DNA of 64,000 bases from Methylopila turkensis (GTDB lineage Bacteria > Pseudomonadota > Alphaproteobacteria > Rhizobiales > Methylopilaceae): contig NZ_BSFL01000002.1 in NCBI RefSeq assembly GCF_027922325.1, forward strand, positions 558,001-622,000. Direction: 5' to 3'. The position numbers were made by a program, and so were the translations under genes. Positions 37,022 to 45,499 of this stretch are shown here, piece after piece (the first letter of the stretch is position 1; each line of letters starts with the position of its first letter). Below the pieces are notes generated by a model. It worked only from the letters and a program-made list of their open reading frames with translations, was not told the origin of the DNA and ran no database searches.

Positions 37022-37572
37022 CCGCGCCCCGCGGCCCGCTCCGCTTCGCCGCGCTCTGCCTCGCGCTCGCGACGCCGCCGGCGCTCGCCGCACTCGCGGC
37101 CCTGAACCTGCTGGCGGCGCGCGACCTTGATGACCTCGCCGCGCGCCAGGAGGCGACCGTCGCAAGCCTGGAACGGCGCGTAAGCGAGGCCGAGAGCCGC
37201 CCGGCCGTGCAGCGCGACGGCTCCGCGATCTACGTTCCGGGCGCGACGGCGGAGCTCGCCAAGGCCAGCCTGCGCCGCCTGCTGACGGACGCCGTCGCGG
37301 CGTCCGGCGGGAGCGTGATCGAGACCCTGGACGCGCCGGCTCCGGAGGCCGAAGACGCGGGCGGTGAGCGCGTGCGCCTGCGCGTCGCCTTCGACGCCGA
37401 CAACGCCGGCTTGCTCGCGCTGATGCACGGGCTGGAGACCGGCCTGCCCCTGATCGCGATCGAGCGGCTGGAGATCCGGCGGCTCGAAGCGGGGGGAGAC
37501 GGCGACCCGGAGAACCCGGCCCTGCGGGTCGGCCTGGTCGCGGCGGGCCCGGTGCGGAGCGCCGCGCCATGA
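37018..37572 (+). CDS. GspM-like type II secretion protein
   Basis: A 184-residue protein with one N-terminal membrane helix (residues about 8-30, RFAALCLALATPPALAALAA), a coiled segment (DDLAARQEATVASLERRVSEAES), and a ferredoxin-like C-terminal domain (VIETLDAPAPE to AIERLEIRRLEA). That is the GspM layout. It overlaps the GspL-like gene and the next gene by four bases each (ATGA), so translational coupling is likely. Confidence 0.72.
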   Translation: MTAPRGPLRFAALCLALATPPALAALAALNLLAARDLDDLAARQEATVASLERRVSEAESRPAVQRDGSAIYVPGATAELAKASLRRLLTDAVAASGGSVIETLDAPAPEAEDAGGERVRLRVAFDADNAGLLALMHGLETGLPLIAIERLEIRRLEAGGDGDPENPALRVGLVAAGPVRSAAP

Positions 37573-38048
37573 GCCTGATACGTACGTTCGGGACATTGGC
37601 GTTGGCCGTCGCCGGGGCGCTGTCCGCGCGGGCGCAGGAACCCCCGCCCTCCGGCCTCAACCCGCTGCAAAGCCTCGGCGCTGCGAGCCTGACCGGGTTC
37701 CGCGACCGCCCGCTGTTCACGCCTTCGCGCCGGCCGCCGCCCGCCCCGGTGGCGGACGAAGCGCCCGCGCCGCTCGAGGAGGCCGCGGCGCCGGAGCCGC
37801 CGCCCGCGGTTCAGCCCAGTCTCCGCCTCACCGGCGTGATCGAGGGCCCGGACGAGTCCGTCGCCGTGATCGAAGAGCTCGGCTCGAAACAGGTGAGCCA
37901 GCTTCGGCTCGGCGACATGCTTGACGGCTGGCTCGTGACGGCGATCGACCCCGCGGCGCTGCGCCTGACGCTCGGCGAGCGGGAGGAGGAGTACCGGCTG
38001 TTCGATCCGAAGCCGGACGCGCCGGCGCAGGGCGGAACGCAGGACTGA
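37569..38048 (+). CDS. GspC/PilP-like periplasmic linker protein
   Basis: A 159-residue protein. An exported N-terminus (residues 1-22, ending LSARA-QE) and a segment FRDRPLFTPSRRP lead into a Pro-rich linker. The C-terminal domain (LRLTGVIEGPDESVAVI, GDMLDGWLVTAID, LRLTLGEREEEYRLF) resembles the homology region of GspC and the PilP beta fold, which contacts the secretin. GspC would normally also have a transmembrane segment here. ATGA overlap with the gspM-like gene. Family assignment is tentative. Confidence 0.65.
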   Translation: MSLIRTFGTLALAVAGALSARAQEPPPSGLNPLQSLGAASLTGFRDRPLFTPSRRPPPAPVADEAPAPLEEAAAPEPPPAVQPSLRLTGVIEGPDESVAVIEELGSKQVSQLRLGDMLDGWLVTAIDPAALRLTLGEREEEYRLFDPKPDAPAQGGTQD

Positions 38049-38102
38049 CCTCCGCCTCGTTGGGTATCGGCTCTCGCCGAGGCCTTGCAGAGGGAGCCCG
38101 TC

Positions 38103-38125
38103 GTCCTCCGGACTGACCGGAGGAC
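38103..38125. repeat. REP-like palindrome
   Basis: GTCCTCCGG (38103-38111) and CCGGAGGAC (38117-38125) form a perfect 9-bp stem with loop ACTGA, between convergent genes. Same family as those at 4022 and 23114. It may help terminate transcription. Confidence 0.65.
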
Positions 38126-38192
38126 CATCCCCGACCAAGACCGGGCGCTCGGACGGCCGGGCCTCGTGTCCCGCGTGCGCTGACGATCGCGG

Positions 38193-41126
38193 TCAGACCA
38201 CCTGGAAGTCGAGGTTGGTCAGGCTGAGGCCCGCGGTCAGCGTCGCGAACTGGACCTGCCCCGCGCCGCCGACGCCGTCCTGGTCGAAGAACAGCGCGCC
38301 GGTCGTGGCGTTGTAGATGATGCGGTCGAACGCGTCCGTCGCCGCCGCGCCGATCGTGAACGCGCTCGCGGCGAGCACGTTGCCGACGGGGGTCGGCGTG
38401 ACCGCGAGGCCGGTGAAGATCGCGTTCTCCAGCCGGATGGAGTCGTCGACCACCGAGAAGTCGTTGATGCGGTCGATGTTGCCGCCGCCGAGCGCGGTGT
38501 CGAACACGAAGATGTCCGCGCCCGCCCCGCCCGCGAGCGTGTCCGCCCCGAGCCCGCCGTTGAGCACGTTCGCCGCGCTGTTGCCGAGGATCAGGTTCGA
38601 CAGCCCGTTGCCGGTCCCGTCGATCGCCGACGTCCCCGTCAGCTTCAGGTTCTCCACATTGGCTGCAAGCGTGTGGCTGACGGTCGCCTCCACCGTGTCC
38701 AGCCCCGCATTGCCGTTCTCGACCACCCGGTCCCCGACATTGTCGACATAGTAGCGGTCGTCGCCCAGCCCGCCGCGCATCTCGTCCGCGCCCGCGCCCC
38801 CGTTCAGGCGGTTCGCCGCCACATTGCCCAGAAGCAGATTGTCCAGCCCGTTGCCGATCCCGTTGATCGCCGACGTCCCCGTCAGCTTCAGGTTCTCGAC
38901 GTTCGCGCCCAGGGTGAACGACACGGAGGATTCGACCGTGTCGAGGCCGGCGCCGCCGGCCTCCGTCACCCGGTCGCCCGCATTGTCCACGATGTAGCGG
39001 TCGTTGCCGAGCCCGCCCCGCATGTCGTCCGCGCCAACGCCCCCGTTCAGCACGTTGTTCGCGACGTTGCCGAGAAGAACGTTGTCCAGCGCGTTGCCCG
39101 TGCCGTTGATCGCCAACGTTCCCGTCAGCTTAAGGCTCTCCACATGCCCGGACAGGGCGTAGCTGACCGACGCCTCGACCACGTCGTAGCCCTGATCGGC
39201 CCGCTCCACCACGACGTCGCCCGCATTGTCCACGATGTAGCGGTCGTTGCCGAGACCGCCGCGCAGCTCGTCCGCGCCCGCGCCCCCGTTCAGGATGTTG
39301 TTCGCGACGTTGCCGAGAAGGACGTTGTCCAGCGCGTTGCCGGTCCCGTTGATCGCCGACGTCCCCGTCAGCTTCAGGCTCTCGACGTTGCCCGTCAGGG
39401 CGTAGGTGATGGAGGCCTCGACCACGTCGTAGCCCTGGTCGCCGCGCTCCGCCACGACGTCGCCCGCATCGTCGACGATGTAGCGGTCGTTGCCGAGCCC
39501 GCCGCGCAGCTCGTCCGCGCCCGCGCCCCCGTTCAGGATGTTGGCGGCGGCGTTGCCGAGGATCAGGTTCGCAAGCGCGTTGCCCGTGCCGTTGATCGCC
39601 GACGTCCCCGTCAGCTTCAGGTTCTCCACATGGTCCCCGAGCGTGTAGCTGATCGACGCCTCGACCGTGTCGGTCCCCTCGCTCTCGTACTCGAACACGA
39701 TGTCGTCGACGTTATCGACGATGTAGCGGTCGTCGCCGGCGCCGCCGATCATCTCGTCCGCGCCGCCGCGCCCGTTCAGCACGTTGCGGCCGGCGTTGCC
39801 GACCAGCACGTCGTCCCCCGAGCCGCCGGTCGCGTTCTCGATCACCACGCCGTTCGCGATCGTGAAGCCGCCGATCACGTCGCTGGCGTAGGAGATGAAG
39901 CCGCCGCCGCCATATTCATACAGCAGCGTCGCCGCGCGCAGGTCGATCGTGGCGCCCGCCGTCCCGTCGTAGCGGATCTCGTCGACGCCGCCGCCGTCCC
40001 AGATCGCCGAATAGAACGTCCCGAGCGCGTTGGCCGAGGGCAGCGCATAGACCGTGTCGCCCGAGTTGTAATCCGTGTTGGCCCCGTACTTCTCCTGCAG
40101 TACGGCGATGTCGAGCGCCATCGGCGTGCCCTGCCACCCATAGGCGAAGGTCCCCGACAGGCCGAGCGGGCCGAGCGGCCACGCGTCGTTGTAGGACATC
40201 GTCGTGAACACGCCCTGGTTTAGGTCCGCCACGCCGTAGCTGCCGAACGGACCCGTCACGCCGTCCATGATGACGGACGTGCCGCCCGTGTCGTGCGGAT
40301 GCGCGAGGCCGAGACCGTGGCCGAACTCGTGGATCAGCGTGATGAAGCCGTAGCCGCCCTGCTCCAGCCCGTCGCTCCAGCCCGACCCGTCGGCGTTGAA
40401 CCAGCCCACGCCCTCGTTGAACGTGCCGGGCGGGTTGAAGTAGCCGAGGAACCCGCCGGCCTCAGCGTCGAGCACGAGCTGGAAGTCCGACGACGCAGCA
40501 TCGTCGACGACCTCGAAGGTGAGGTCGACGATATGGGCGAAGGTCTCGAAGGCGAGCATCGCCTGCGTGATCTCGTAGGCGCTCCAGCCAATCGACGTCT
40601 CGCCGTCGAAGGTCTCGCCGTCCTCCGCAAAGTAGACGCGGATCACCCCGTCCGGCGTCGAGACCTGCGTGCCCCAGTCGATCGAGTCGAGCAGGTCCGC
40701 CGGCGGCGGGGGCACGTCGATGTCGATGCTCAGCGTGTACTCGCCGGTGTTGCCGGTGTCGAGGTAGGCGGCGGCGCCGAGGTAATACTGGCCGGTGTAG
40801 GTGGCGGTGAAGGTCAGGCTGGAGTCAAAACCCGGCCCGTTGTCGTCATCCTCGTAGAGCAGGCTTCCCGCTTCATCGTAGACGTAAAGATACGGGTCCA
40901 GCCCGCTTCCGCCGCTCGCGGCGAGGTTGACCGTGTAGGTCTCCCCCGCGGTCAGCGTGACGCCGTACCAATCCTGGTCAAAGGTGTCGGGCCCGATGTA
41001 GCCGACTTCCGAGCCGCCGACGGCAATCGTCTCCGTCGTGGTGGCGTCGCCCGGAATGGTGTCGTCGAACACGCGCGACGCCGCTCCGGACGCCGGATCG
41101 AGCCCATCGAAATCCGCGACGCGCAT
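38193..41126 (-). CDS. Large M10 (serralysin-type) metallopeptidase with RTX-like repeats
   Basis: A 977-residue secreted enzyme. An N-terminal pre-peptidase-like beta domain (residues about 25-135, DTFDQDWYGVTLTAGETYTV) precedes the peptidase, whose zinc motif is HEFGHGLGLAH (His266, Glu267, His270, His276) with the Met-turn TMSYND near 315. Then come calcium-binding, RTX-like repeats of 81 residues and a C-terminal M10 secretion-type domain (GADIFVFD, INDFSVVDDSIRL). The ATG at 41124-41126 is fixed by GGAGG five bases upstream. Such proteins usually leave by a type I system, whose genes are not here. Confidence 0.92.
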   Translation of the reverse strand: MRVADFDGLDPASGAASRVFDDTIPGDATTTETIAVGGSEVGYIGPDTFDQDWYGVTLTAGETYTVNLAASGGSGLDPYLYVYDEAGSLLYEDDDNGPGFDSSLTFTATYTGQYYLGAAAYLDTGNTGEYTLSIDIDVPPPPADLLDSIDWGTQVSTPDGVIRVYFAEDGETFDGETSIGWSAYEITQAMLAFETFAHIVDLTFEVVDDAASSDFQLVLDAEAGGFLGYFNPPGTFNEGVGWFNADGSGWSDGLEQGGYGFITLIHEFGHGLGLAHPHDTGGTSVIMDGVTGPFGSYGVADLNQGVFTTMSYNDAWPLGPLGLSGTFAYGWQGTPMALDIAVLQEKYGANTDYNSGDTVYALPSANALGTFYSAIWDGGGVDEIRYDGTAGATIDLRAATLLYEYGGGGFISYASDVIGGFTIANGVVIENATGGSGDDVLVGNAGRNVLNGRGGADEMIGGAGDDRYIVDNVDDIVFEYESEGTDTVEASISYTLGDHVENLKLTGTSAINGTGNALANLILGNAAANILNGGAGADELRGGLGNDRYIVDDAGDVVAERGDQGYDVVEASITYALTGNVESLKLTGTSAINGTGNALDNVLLGNVANNILNGGAGADELRGGLGNDRYIVDNAGDVVVERADQGYDVVEASVSYALSGHVESLKLTGTLAINGTGNALDNVLLGNVANNVLNGGVGADDMRGGLGNDRYIVDNAGDRVTEAGGAGLDTVESSVSFTLGANVENLKLTGTSAINGIGNGLDNLLLGNVAANRLNGGAGADEMRGGLGDDRYYVDNVGDRVVENGNAGLDTVEATVSHTLAANVENLKLTGTSAIDGTGNGLSNLILGNSAANVLNGGLGADTLAGGAGADIFVFDTALGGGNIDRINDFSVVDDSIRLENAIFTGLAVTPTPVGNVLAASAFTIGAAATDAFDRIIYNATTGALFFDQDGVGGAGQVQFATLTAGLSLTNLDFQVV
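38640..39611 (-). repeat. Four 243-bp tandem repeats within the metallopeptidase gene
   Basis: Four units of exactly 243 bp (81 codons) start, on the minus strand, at 39611, 39368, 39125 and 38882, each at TGT(S/L)AI(N)G. The following unit from 38639 is the divergent end copy. Each unit encodes a G-G-x-G-x-D-type turn (GGAGADELRGGLGNDRY) and a short beta stretch. Copies are highly similar, suggesting recent duplication or gene conversion. Confidence 0.85.
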
Positions 41127-41314
41127 GCTGTCCTCCCCCGGCGTCGGCCTATGGCCGATCGTTCCCCAGCCAGAGGCAAGCAAATCCTGATCGCGGAAAC
41201 AACTGGTGGTAGTGCGTAGCGCGTTTGGACCATGGCCGGCGGGCGGCCCGAGAAGTCCCGCCGCTTGATGTCGCGGCCGCGACGCGGGATCGTCTTCGCC
41301 AGAGGAGGCCGCCC

Positions 41315-41806
41315 ATGAGCCACGATCACGACCATGACGCCCAGACGGGCGAGCGCTGGAAGCACGACGGCGTGCGCGTCATCCGCGGCGACCGGCTCGA
41401 CCCCAACACGGCGCAGACGCCCGGCATGTTCCGGCAGGCCGCAATCAATCACGCCCGCGTCGGCGCGCAGAAGATCTGGGCCGGCACCGTCTCGATCCAG
41501 CCCGACGCCAAGACCGGCGTGCACCATCACGGCGCGCTCGAAAGCGTCATCTATGTGGTGAGCGGCCGGGCGCGGATGCGCTGGGGCGAGCGGCTGGAGT
41601 TCGTCGCCGAAGCCGGGCCCGGCGACTTCATCTTCGTGCCGCCCTTCGTGCCGCACCAGGAGATCAACGCCGACCCCGACAACCCGCTCGAATGCGTGCT
41701 GGTGCGGTCTGACAACGAGGCGGTGGTGGTGAACATCGCCGACGTCGACCCGGTCGAGGCCCCGGAAGAGGTCTACTGGATCGATCCGATCCACACCCGG
41801 CCCTGA
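41315..41806 (+). CDS. Cupin-domain protein
   Basis: A 163-residue single-cupin protein. The first cupin motif is GVHHHGALESVIYVVSG (metal ligands His-His-x-His and Glu), the second GPGDFIFVPPFVPHQEIN with another His. A metal ion (Fe, Mn or Zn) is likely. The ATG at 41315 follows GAGGAGG. It may be an enzyme of small-molecule metabolism or a sensor; the substrate is not evident. It is divergent from the metallopeptidase. Confidence 0.87.
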   Translation: MSHDHDHDAQTGERWKHDGVRVIRGDRLDPNTAQTPGMFRQAAINHARVGAQKIWAGTVSIQPDAKTGVHHHGALESVIYVVSGRARMRWGERLEFVAEAGPGDFIFVPPFVPHQEINADPDNPLECVLVRSDNEAVVVNIADVDPVEAPEEVYWIDPIHTRP

Positions 41807-41818
41807 TCGGACCGCGTC

Positions 41819-42298
41819 TCAGTCGATCGCGACGATCTCGACCTCGCCGCCGGCGACCGTCGCGGAATCGCCCACGGCCTTGCCAACCAGCGCGCGGGCG
41901 AGCGGCGACACGTAGGACACCGAGCCCTTGGCGGGGTCCGCCTCGTCCTCGCCGACGATGCGGAAGCTCTGGCGGCGCCCGTCCTCACGGTCGAAGGTCA
42001 CCCGGCTGCCGAAGGTCGCGACGCCCGATCCGCGCTGCGGCTCGACCAGCTCGGCGCTCGCCCGGCGGGCGGCGTAGTAGCGCAGGTCGCGGGTCGCGCG
42101 CGCCATCGCGGTGCGGTCGGTCTGGATGTCGCCCGAGGCCTGCGCGGCGGCGTAGGCCGCCCTTGCTTCCGCGAGCGCGGCGTCGAGGGCGGCGAGGCCT
42201 TCGGCGGTGACGAGATTGGGATGCGGCGAGATCGGGCGGTCAGGCAGGTCCGCCGCGGTCGCCTCGTTGTCCTGCTCGCGGGTGAACGCGACGCTCAT
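41819..42298 (-). CDS. GreA/GreB-family transcription elongation factor
   Basis: A 159-residue protein. The N-terminal coiled-coil is TAEGLAALDAALAEARAAYA and the C-terminal domain contains FGSRVTFDREDGRRQSFRIVGEDEADPAKG and SYVSPLARALVGKAVGD, the signature of the Gre family, which rescues backtracked RNA polymerase. It is nearer GreB in its C-terminal segment, but the family level is all that is secure. The first 25 residues are a low-complexity extension before the coiled-coil. The start is ATG at 42296-42298. Confidence 0.9.
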   Translation of the reverse strand: MSVAFTREQDNEATAADLPDRPISPHPNLVTAEGLAALDAALAEARAAYAAAQASGDIQTDRTAMARATRDLRYYAARRASAELVEPQRGSGVATFGSRVTFDREDGRRQSFRIVGEDEADPAKGSVSYVSPLARALVGKAVGDSATVAGGEVEIVAID

Positions 42299-42438
42299 GC
42301 AGTGTCGTGCCTTCCTTTGGCGCGGACTTCTGTCGGGGCGGCTACGGGGCCGCACCCGTCGTCAAGGGTTCCGCAACGCCCTGCACTCTAGCATGTCCCG
42401 GCGGCGCGCGACGTCTCGCGCCGCCGGAGACCGACCAC

Positions 42439-44166
42439 GTGGGTATTGACGCCGCAGCCCTGCTCCTCGCCGCCTTCGCCGCAGCGATCGCCGTCGTGGC
42501 GACGGCCGCCTGGACGCGGGCCCGGCGGCGTGTGGACGCGCTCGAGGATGCGCTCGAAAACGCCGGCGACGCGCTGTGGGAGGCCCGCGACCGCGAGGGC
42601 GCTCCGCGGCGCGACGACCGTTCAAACCCCGCCGGCGACGCGTCGTCCGCTGCGCGGGCCAAATCCCGGTTCCTCGCCGCCGTCACCCATGAGATGCGCA
42701 CCCCGCTGACGGGCGTCGTGGGCGCCGGCGAGCTGCTGCTCGACACGCCGCTCGCGCCCGATCAGCGCACCTACGCGCTCGCCATGAAGACCTCCGCCGA
42801 GGCGATGCTGTCGCTCGTCGACGAGATTCTCGACCTGTCGCGCATCGAGGCCGACGCGGTCGCGCTAAAGGCCGCTCCGTTCGATCCGGCCGAGGTGCTG
42901 GAGGCGGTCGCCGAGTTGCTCGCGCCGCGCGCGCACGACAAGGGGCTAGACCTCGCCATCCGCATCGCCGCCGACGCGCCCGCGCGGATGACGGGCGACG
43001 CCGCGCGGCTGCGGCAGATCCTGCTCAACCTCGCCGGCAACGCCGTGAAATTCACCGCGTTCGGCGGCGTCGGCCTCACGCTTGCGCGCGACGGCGACGG
43101 CGCACGCTTCGAGGTCGCCGATACCGGGCCGGGCTTCGACCCGGAGGACGGCGCCCGAATCTTCGCGGAGTTCGAGCGCGCGGGCGCCGATCCCGCCCTG
43201 CCCGGGGTCGGCCTCGGGCTCGCGATCTCGGAGCGGCTCGCAAAAGCCATGGGCGGCGCGCTGACCGCCCGGTCCACGCCTGGGGCCGGCGCGACCTTCA
43301 CGCTGCGGCTCCCCGGGGCCGACGCCGCCGCGCAGCCCGTCTCCGCCGATGCGCTCGCGGGCCGCCGCGTCGCGGTGCTGTCGGCCGCGCCCTTCAGCGG
43401 GCCGTTCCTGGTCGAAGCGCTCGCCGCGCGCGGCGCAACGGCGACCCTGATCGCCCAATCCGCCCCGCACGAGGTGGCCGCCGCCGTGCGCGACGTCCGC
43501 GCCGACGCGGCGCTCATCGACCGGGACGCGACGGGCCGGGCGAACGCCTTCGCGATCGCCGCCAAGCTCGGCGGCGCTTCGCACTGCGTCGCGTTGCTGG
43601 CGGCCTCCGAACGCCGCGAGCTGCCGGCGCTCGCAGCCGACGGGTTCGACGGCTTCCTGATCAAGCCGGTGCGGCCGGGTTCGCTCGTGAGCCGGCTCGC
43701 CGACCCTCGTCCGATCGCCGCGCTTGCTGGCGCGCCGGCGGCGGAGGCCGCCGGATCCGCGCCGCCGCGCGCCGGCGGGCTGCGCGCGCTGCTGGCGGAA
43801 GACGATCCGGTGAGCGCGCTGATCGCCTTCGCCCATCTCAACCGGCTCGGCTGCTCCGTGCAGCAGGCCGGCGACGGCGTCGCCGCCTGCGAGGCCTTCG
43901 ACGCCGAGCCGTTCGACGTGGTGCTTCTCGACCTGCGCATGCCGCGCCGCGACGGCCTCGCGTCCGCCCGCGCCATACGCGAGGCCGAGCGCGCGTCGGG
44001 ACGTCCGCGGGCGCTGATCCTCGCGGTTTCGGCGAACGTGGCCGAGGAGGACCGTGACGCCGCGCGCGAGGCCGGCATCGACGAGATGCTCGCCAAACCT
44101 CTCGACGCCGCGCGCCTCGGAGAGCTGCTCGATGCCCGGCGCGAGGACCGCGCGCGCGTCGCCTGA
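42439..44166 (+). CDS. Hybrid histidine kinase with two receiver domains
   Basis: A 575-residue protein. A single N-terminal membrane helix (AALLLAAFAAAIAVVATAAW) and short coiled-coil lead to the HisKA domain (AVTHEMRTPLTGV) and the HATPase with N box NLAGNAVKFT, DTGPGFDP and GVGLGLAI. The first receiver (GRRVAVLSAAPF) lacks the usual N-terminal acidic pair; the second has LLAEDD, LLDLRMP and AKPLD and is complete. No periplasmic sensor domain is seen. The GTG at 42439 is chosen because GGAGA lies eight bases upstream and the helix starts there. Confidence 0.87.
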   Translation: MGIDAAALLLAAFAAAIAVVATAAWTRARRRVDALEDALENAGDALWEARDREGAPRRDDRSNPAGDASSAARAKSRFLAAVTHEMRTPLTGVVGAGELLLDTPLAPDQRTYALAMKTSAEAMLSLVDEILDLSRIEADAVALKAAPFDPAEVLEAVAELLAPRAHDKGLDLAIRIAADAPARMTGDAARLRQILLNLAGNAVKFTAFGGVGLTLARDGDGARFEVADTGPGFDPEDGARIFAEFERAGADPALPGVGLGLAISERLAKAMGGALTARSTPGAGATFTLRLPGADAAAQPVSADALAGRRVAVLSAAPFSGPFLVEALAARGATATLIAQSAPHEVAAAVRDVRADAALIDRDATGRANAFAIAAKLGGASHCVALLAASERRELPALAADGFDGFLIKPVRPGSLVSRLADPRPIAALAGAPAAEAAGSAPPRAGGLRALLAEDDPVSALIAFAHLNRLGCSVQQAGDGVAACEAFDAEPFDVVLLDLRMPRRDGLASARAIREAERASGRPRALILAVSANVAEEDRDAAREAGIDEMLAKPLDAARLGELLDARREDRARVA

Positions 44167-44351
44167 CGTCCGCTCACGCCCTGTTTTCAGGCGACCGCCG
44201 CCGCTCGCGTTGTCACACGTTCGTCGGCTGACTATGTTGATCTCCGTATCGCGACCGCCTGATCGGTCGTCGGCGGACGAGCGCCAGCGGCGTCCGACGC
44301 CCGAGAGCCGCGGCGCGGGCGGTCCCGCGCCCCCATCCGCAGAGGCTTCCC

Positions 44352-45419
44352 ATGGCCATCGTTCGTGCGACGCGCGCCGCTCCCGGGGGGCTGGTGCGCC
44401 GCTTTCGCTCGCACCGCCCCGCGTCGGGAGCCGCGCGCTGGCCGATGTTCGGCCGCAAGGGCGCGCCGGCGGCGACGCCGACCCGCGCTGAACTCGCCGC
44501 CTCCGCAGCGCTGCTGCCGTCGCCGCTCGGCCGCATAGGTCAGCTCGAGCTGAAGCTCGCCGACCGGCCGAAGGACGTGAAGCGCGCCCAGCGGCTGCGC
44601 TACGAGGTGTTCTACAAGGAGATGTCGGCCGTGGCCGACCCGCTGGCGCGCCTCGCCCGGCGCGACATGGACGCCTACGACACGGTTTGCGACCACCTGC
44701 TCGTGCTCGACCACAGCGCGAAGCGCAGTCCGGCCGCCGCGCTGTTCGCCGGACTGCAAGGCTTCGACCTGCGGGGTCTGGACCGAACGCGCCTGGTGGA
44801 GGCCGCGGAACCGCCGGCGCCTGCCAAGCCGAACAAGCCGCGCGTCGTCGGCACCTACCGGCTGCTCCGGCAAGAGACCGCCGACCGCGCCTTCGGTTTC
44901 TACACCGCAGGCGAATTCGGCATCGACGAGCTGATCGCGCGTCATCCGACGCGGTCGTTCCTCGAGCTCGGCCGCTCCTGCGTGCTGAAGCCGTTCCGCG
45001 ACAAACGCACCGTCGAGCTGCTGTGGCACGGGATCTGGCGCTACGTGGTGGCCCATGACGTGGACGTCATGATCGGCTGCGCCAGCCTCGAAGGCGCCGA
45101 TCCGGAGCGGCTGGCGCTGCCGTTGTCCTACCTCCACCACTTCCACGCCGCGCCGCCGGAGTGGCGCGCGAGCGCCCTGGCCGACCGGCGATCGCCGATG
45201 GATCTGACGCCGAAAGAGGCGATCGATCCACGCGCGGCGCTGCGCGCGCTGCCGCCGCTGATCAAGGGCTATCTCAGGCTCGGCGCCTATGTCGGCGACG
45301 GCGCGGTCGTCGACCGCCAGTTCGGCACCACCGACGTGCTGATCGTGCTGCCGCGCAGTGTGATCAATCCGCGCTACGTCGCCTATTACGGCGCGGACGC
45401 CAGCCGCCACGCCGCCTGA
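44352..45419 (+). CDS. GNAT-fold acyltransferase, OlsB-like
   Basis: A 355-residue protein. The core (RAQRLRYEVFYKEM near residue 78, GTYRLLRQ, FLELGRSCVLKPFRDKRTV) matches OlsB-type N-acyltransferases that use acyl-ACP to acylate ornithine, the first step of ornithine lipid synthesis. Related FeeM/HTCAD-type enzymes make other N-acyl amino acids. No olsA-like acyltransferase is adjacent. The first 35 residues are Arg-rich. ATG at 44352 follows GAGG. A strong terminator follows. Confidence 0.8.
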   Translation: MAIVRATRAAPGGLVRRFRSHRPASGAARWPMFGRKGAPAATPTRAELAASAALLPSPLGRIGQLELKLADRPKDVKRAQRLRYEVFYKEMSAVADPLARLARRDMDAYDTVCDHLLVLDHSAKRSPAAALFAGLQGFDLRGLDRTRLVEAAEPPAPAKPNKPRVVGTYRLLRQETADRAFGFYTAGEFGIDELIARHPTRSFLELGRSCVLKPFRDKRTVELLWHGIWRYVVAHDVDVMIGCASLEGADPERLALPLSYLHHFHAAPPEWRASALADRRSPMDLTPKEAIDPRAALRALPPLIKGYLRLGAYVGDGAVVDRQFGTTDVLIVLPRSVINPRYVAYYGADASRHAA

Positions 45420-45440
45420 CCACCTTGCGGCTCCGAACGC

Positions 45441-45468
45441 AAAAGGCCCGGCGCGAGCCGGGCCTTTT
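45441..45468. terminator. Bidirectional terminator between the OlsB-like and Wza-like genes
   Basis: AAAAGGCCCGGC (45441-45452) and GCCGGGCCTTTT (45457-45468) form a 12-bp stem with a GCGA loop, followed by T. It serves the plus-strand acyltransferase and, in reverse, the capsule export gene. Confidence 0.88.
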
Positions 45469-45499
45469 TCGTGCGTCCCGCAGGCGCGCCTGCTGCGCC

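Noticed and set aside
38640..39611. Regularly spaced repeats as a CRISPR array
   Set aside because: The unit is 243 bp, in frame with the peptidase, has no variable spacer and encodes an RTX-like repeat.
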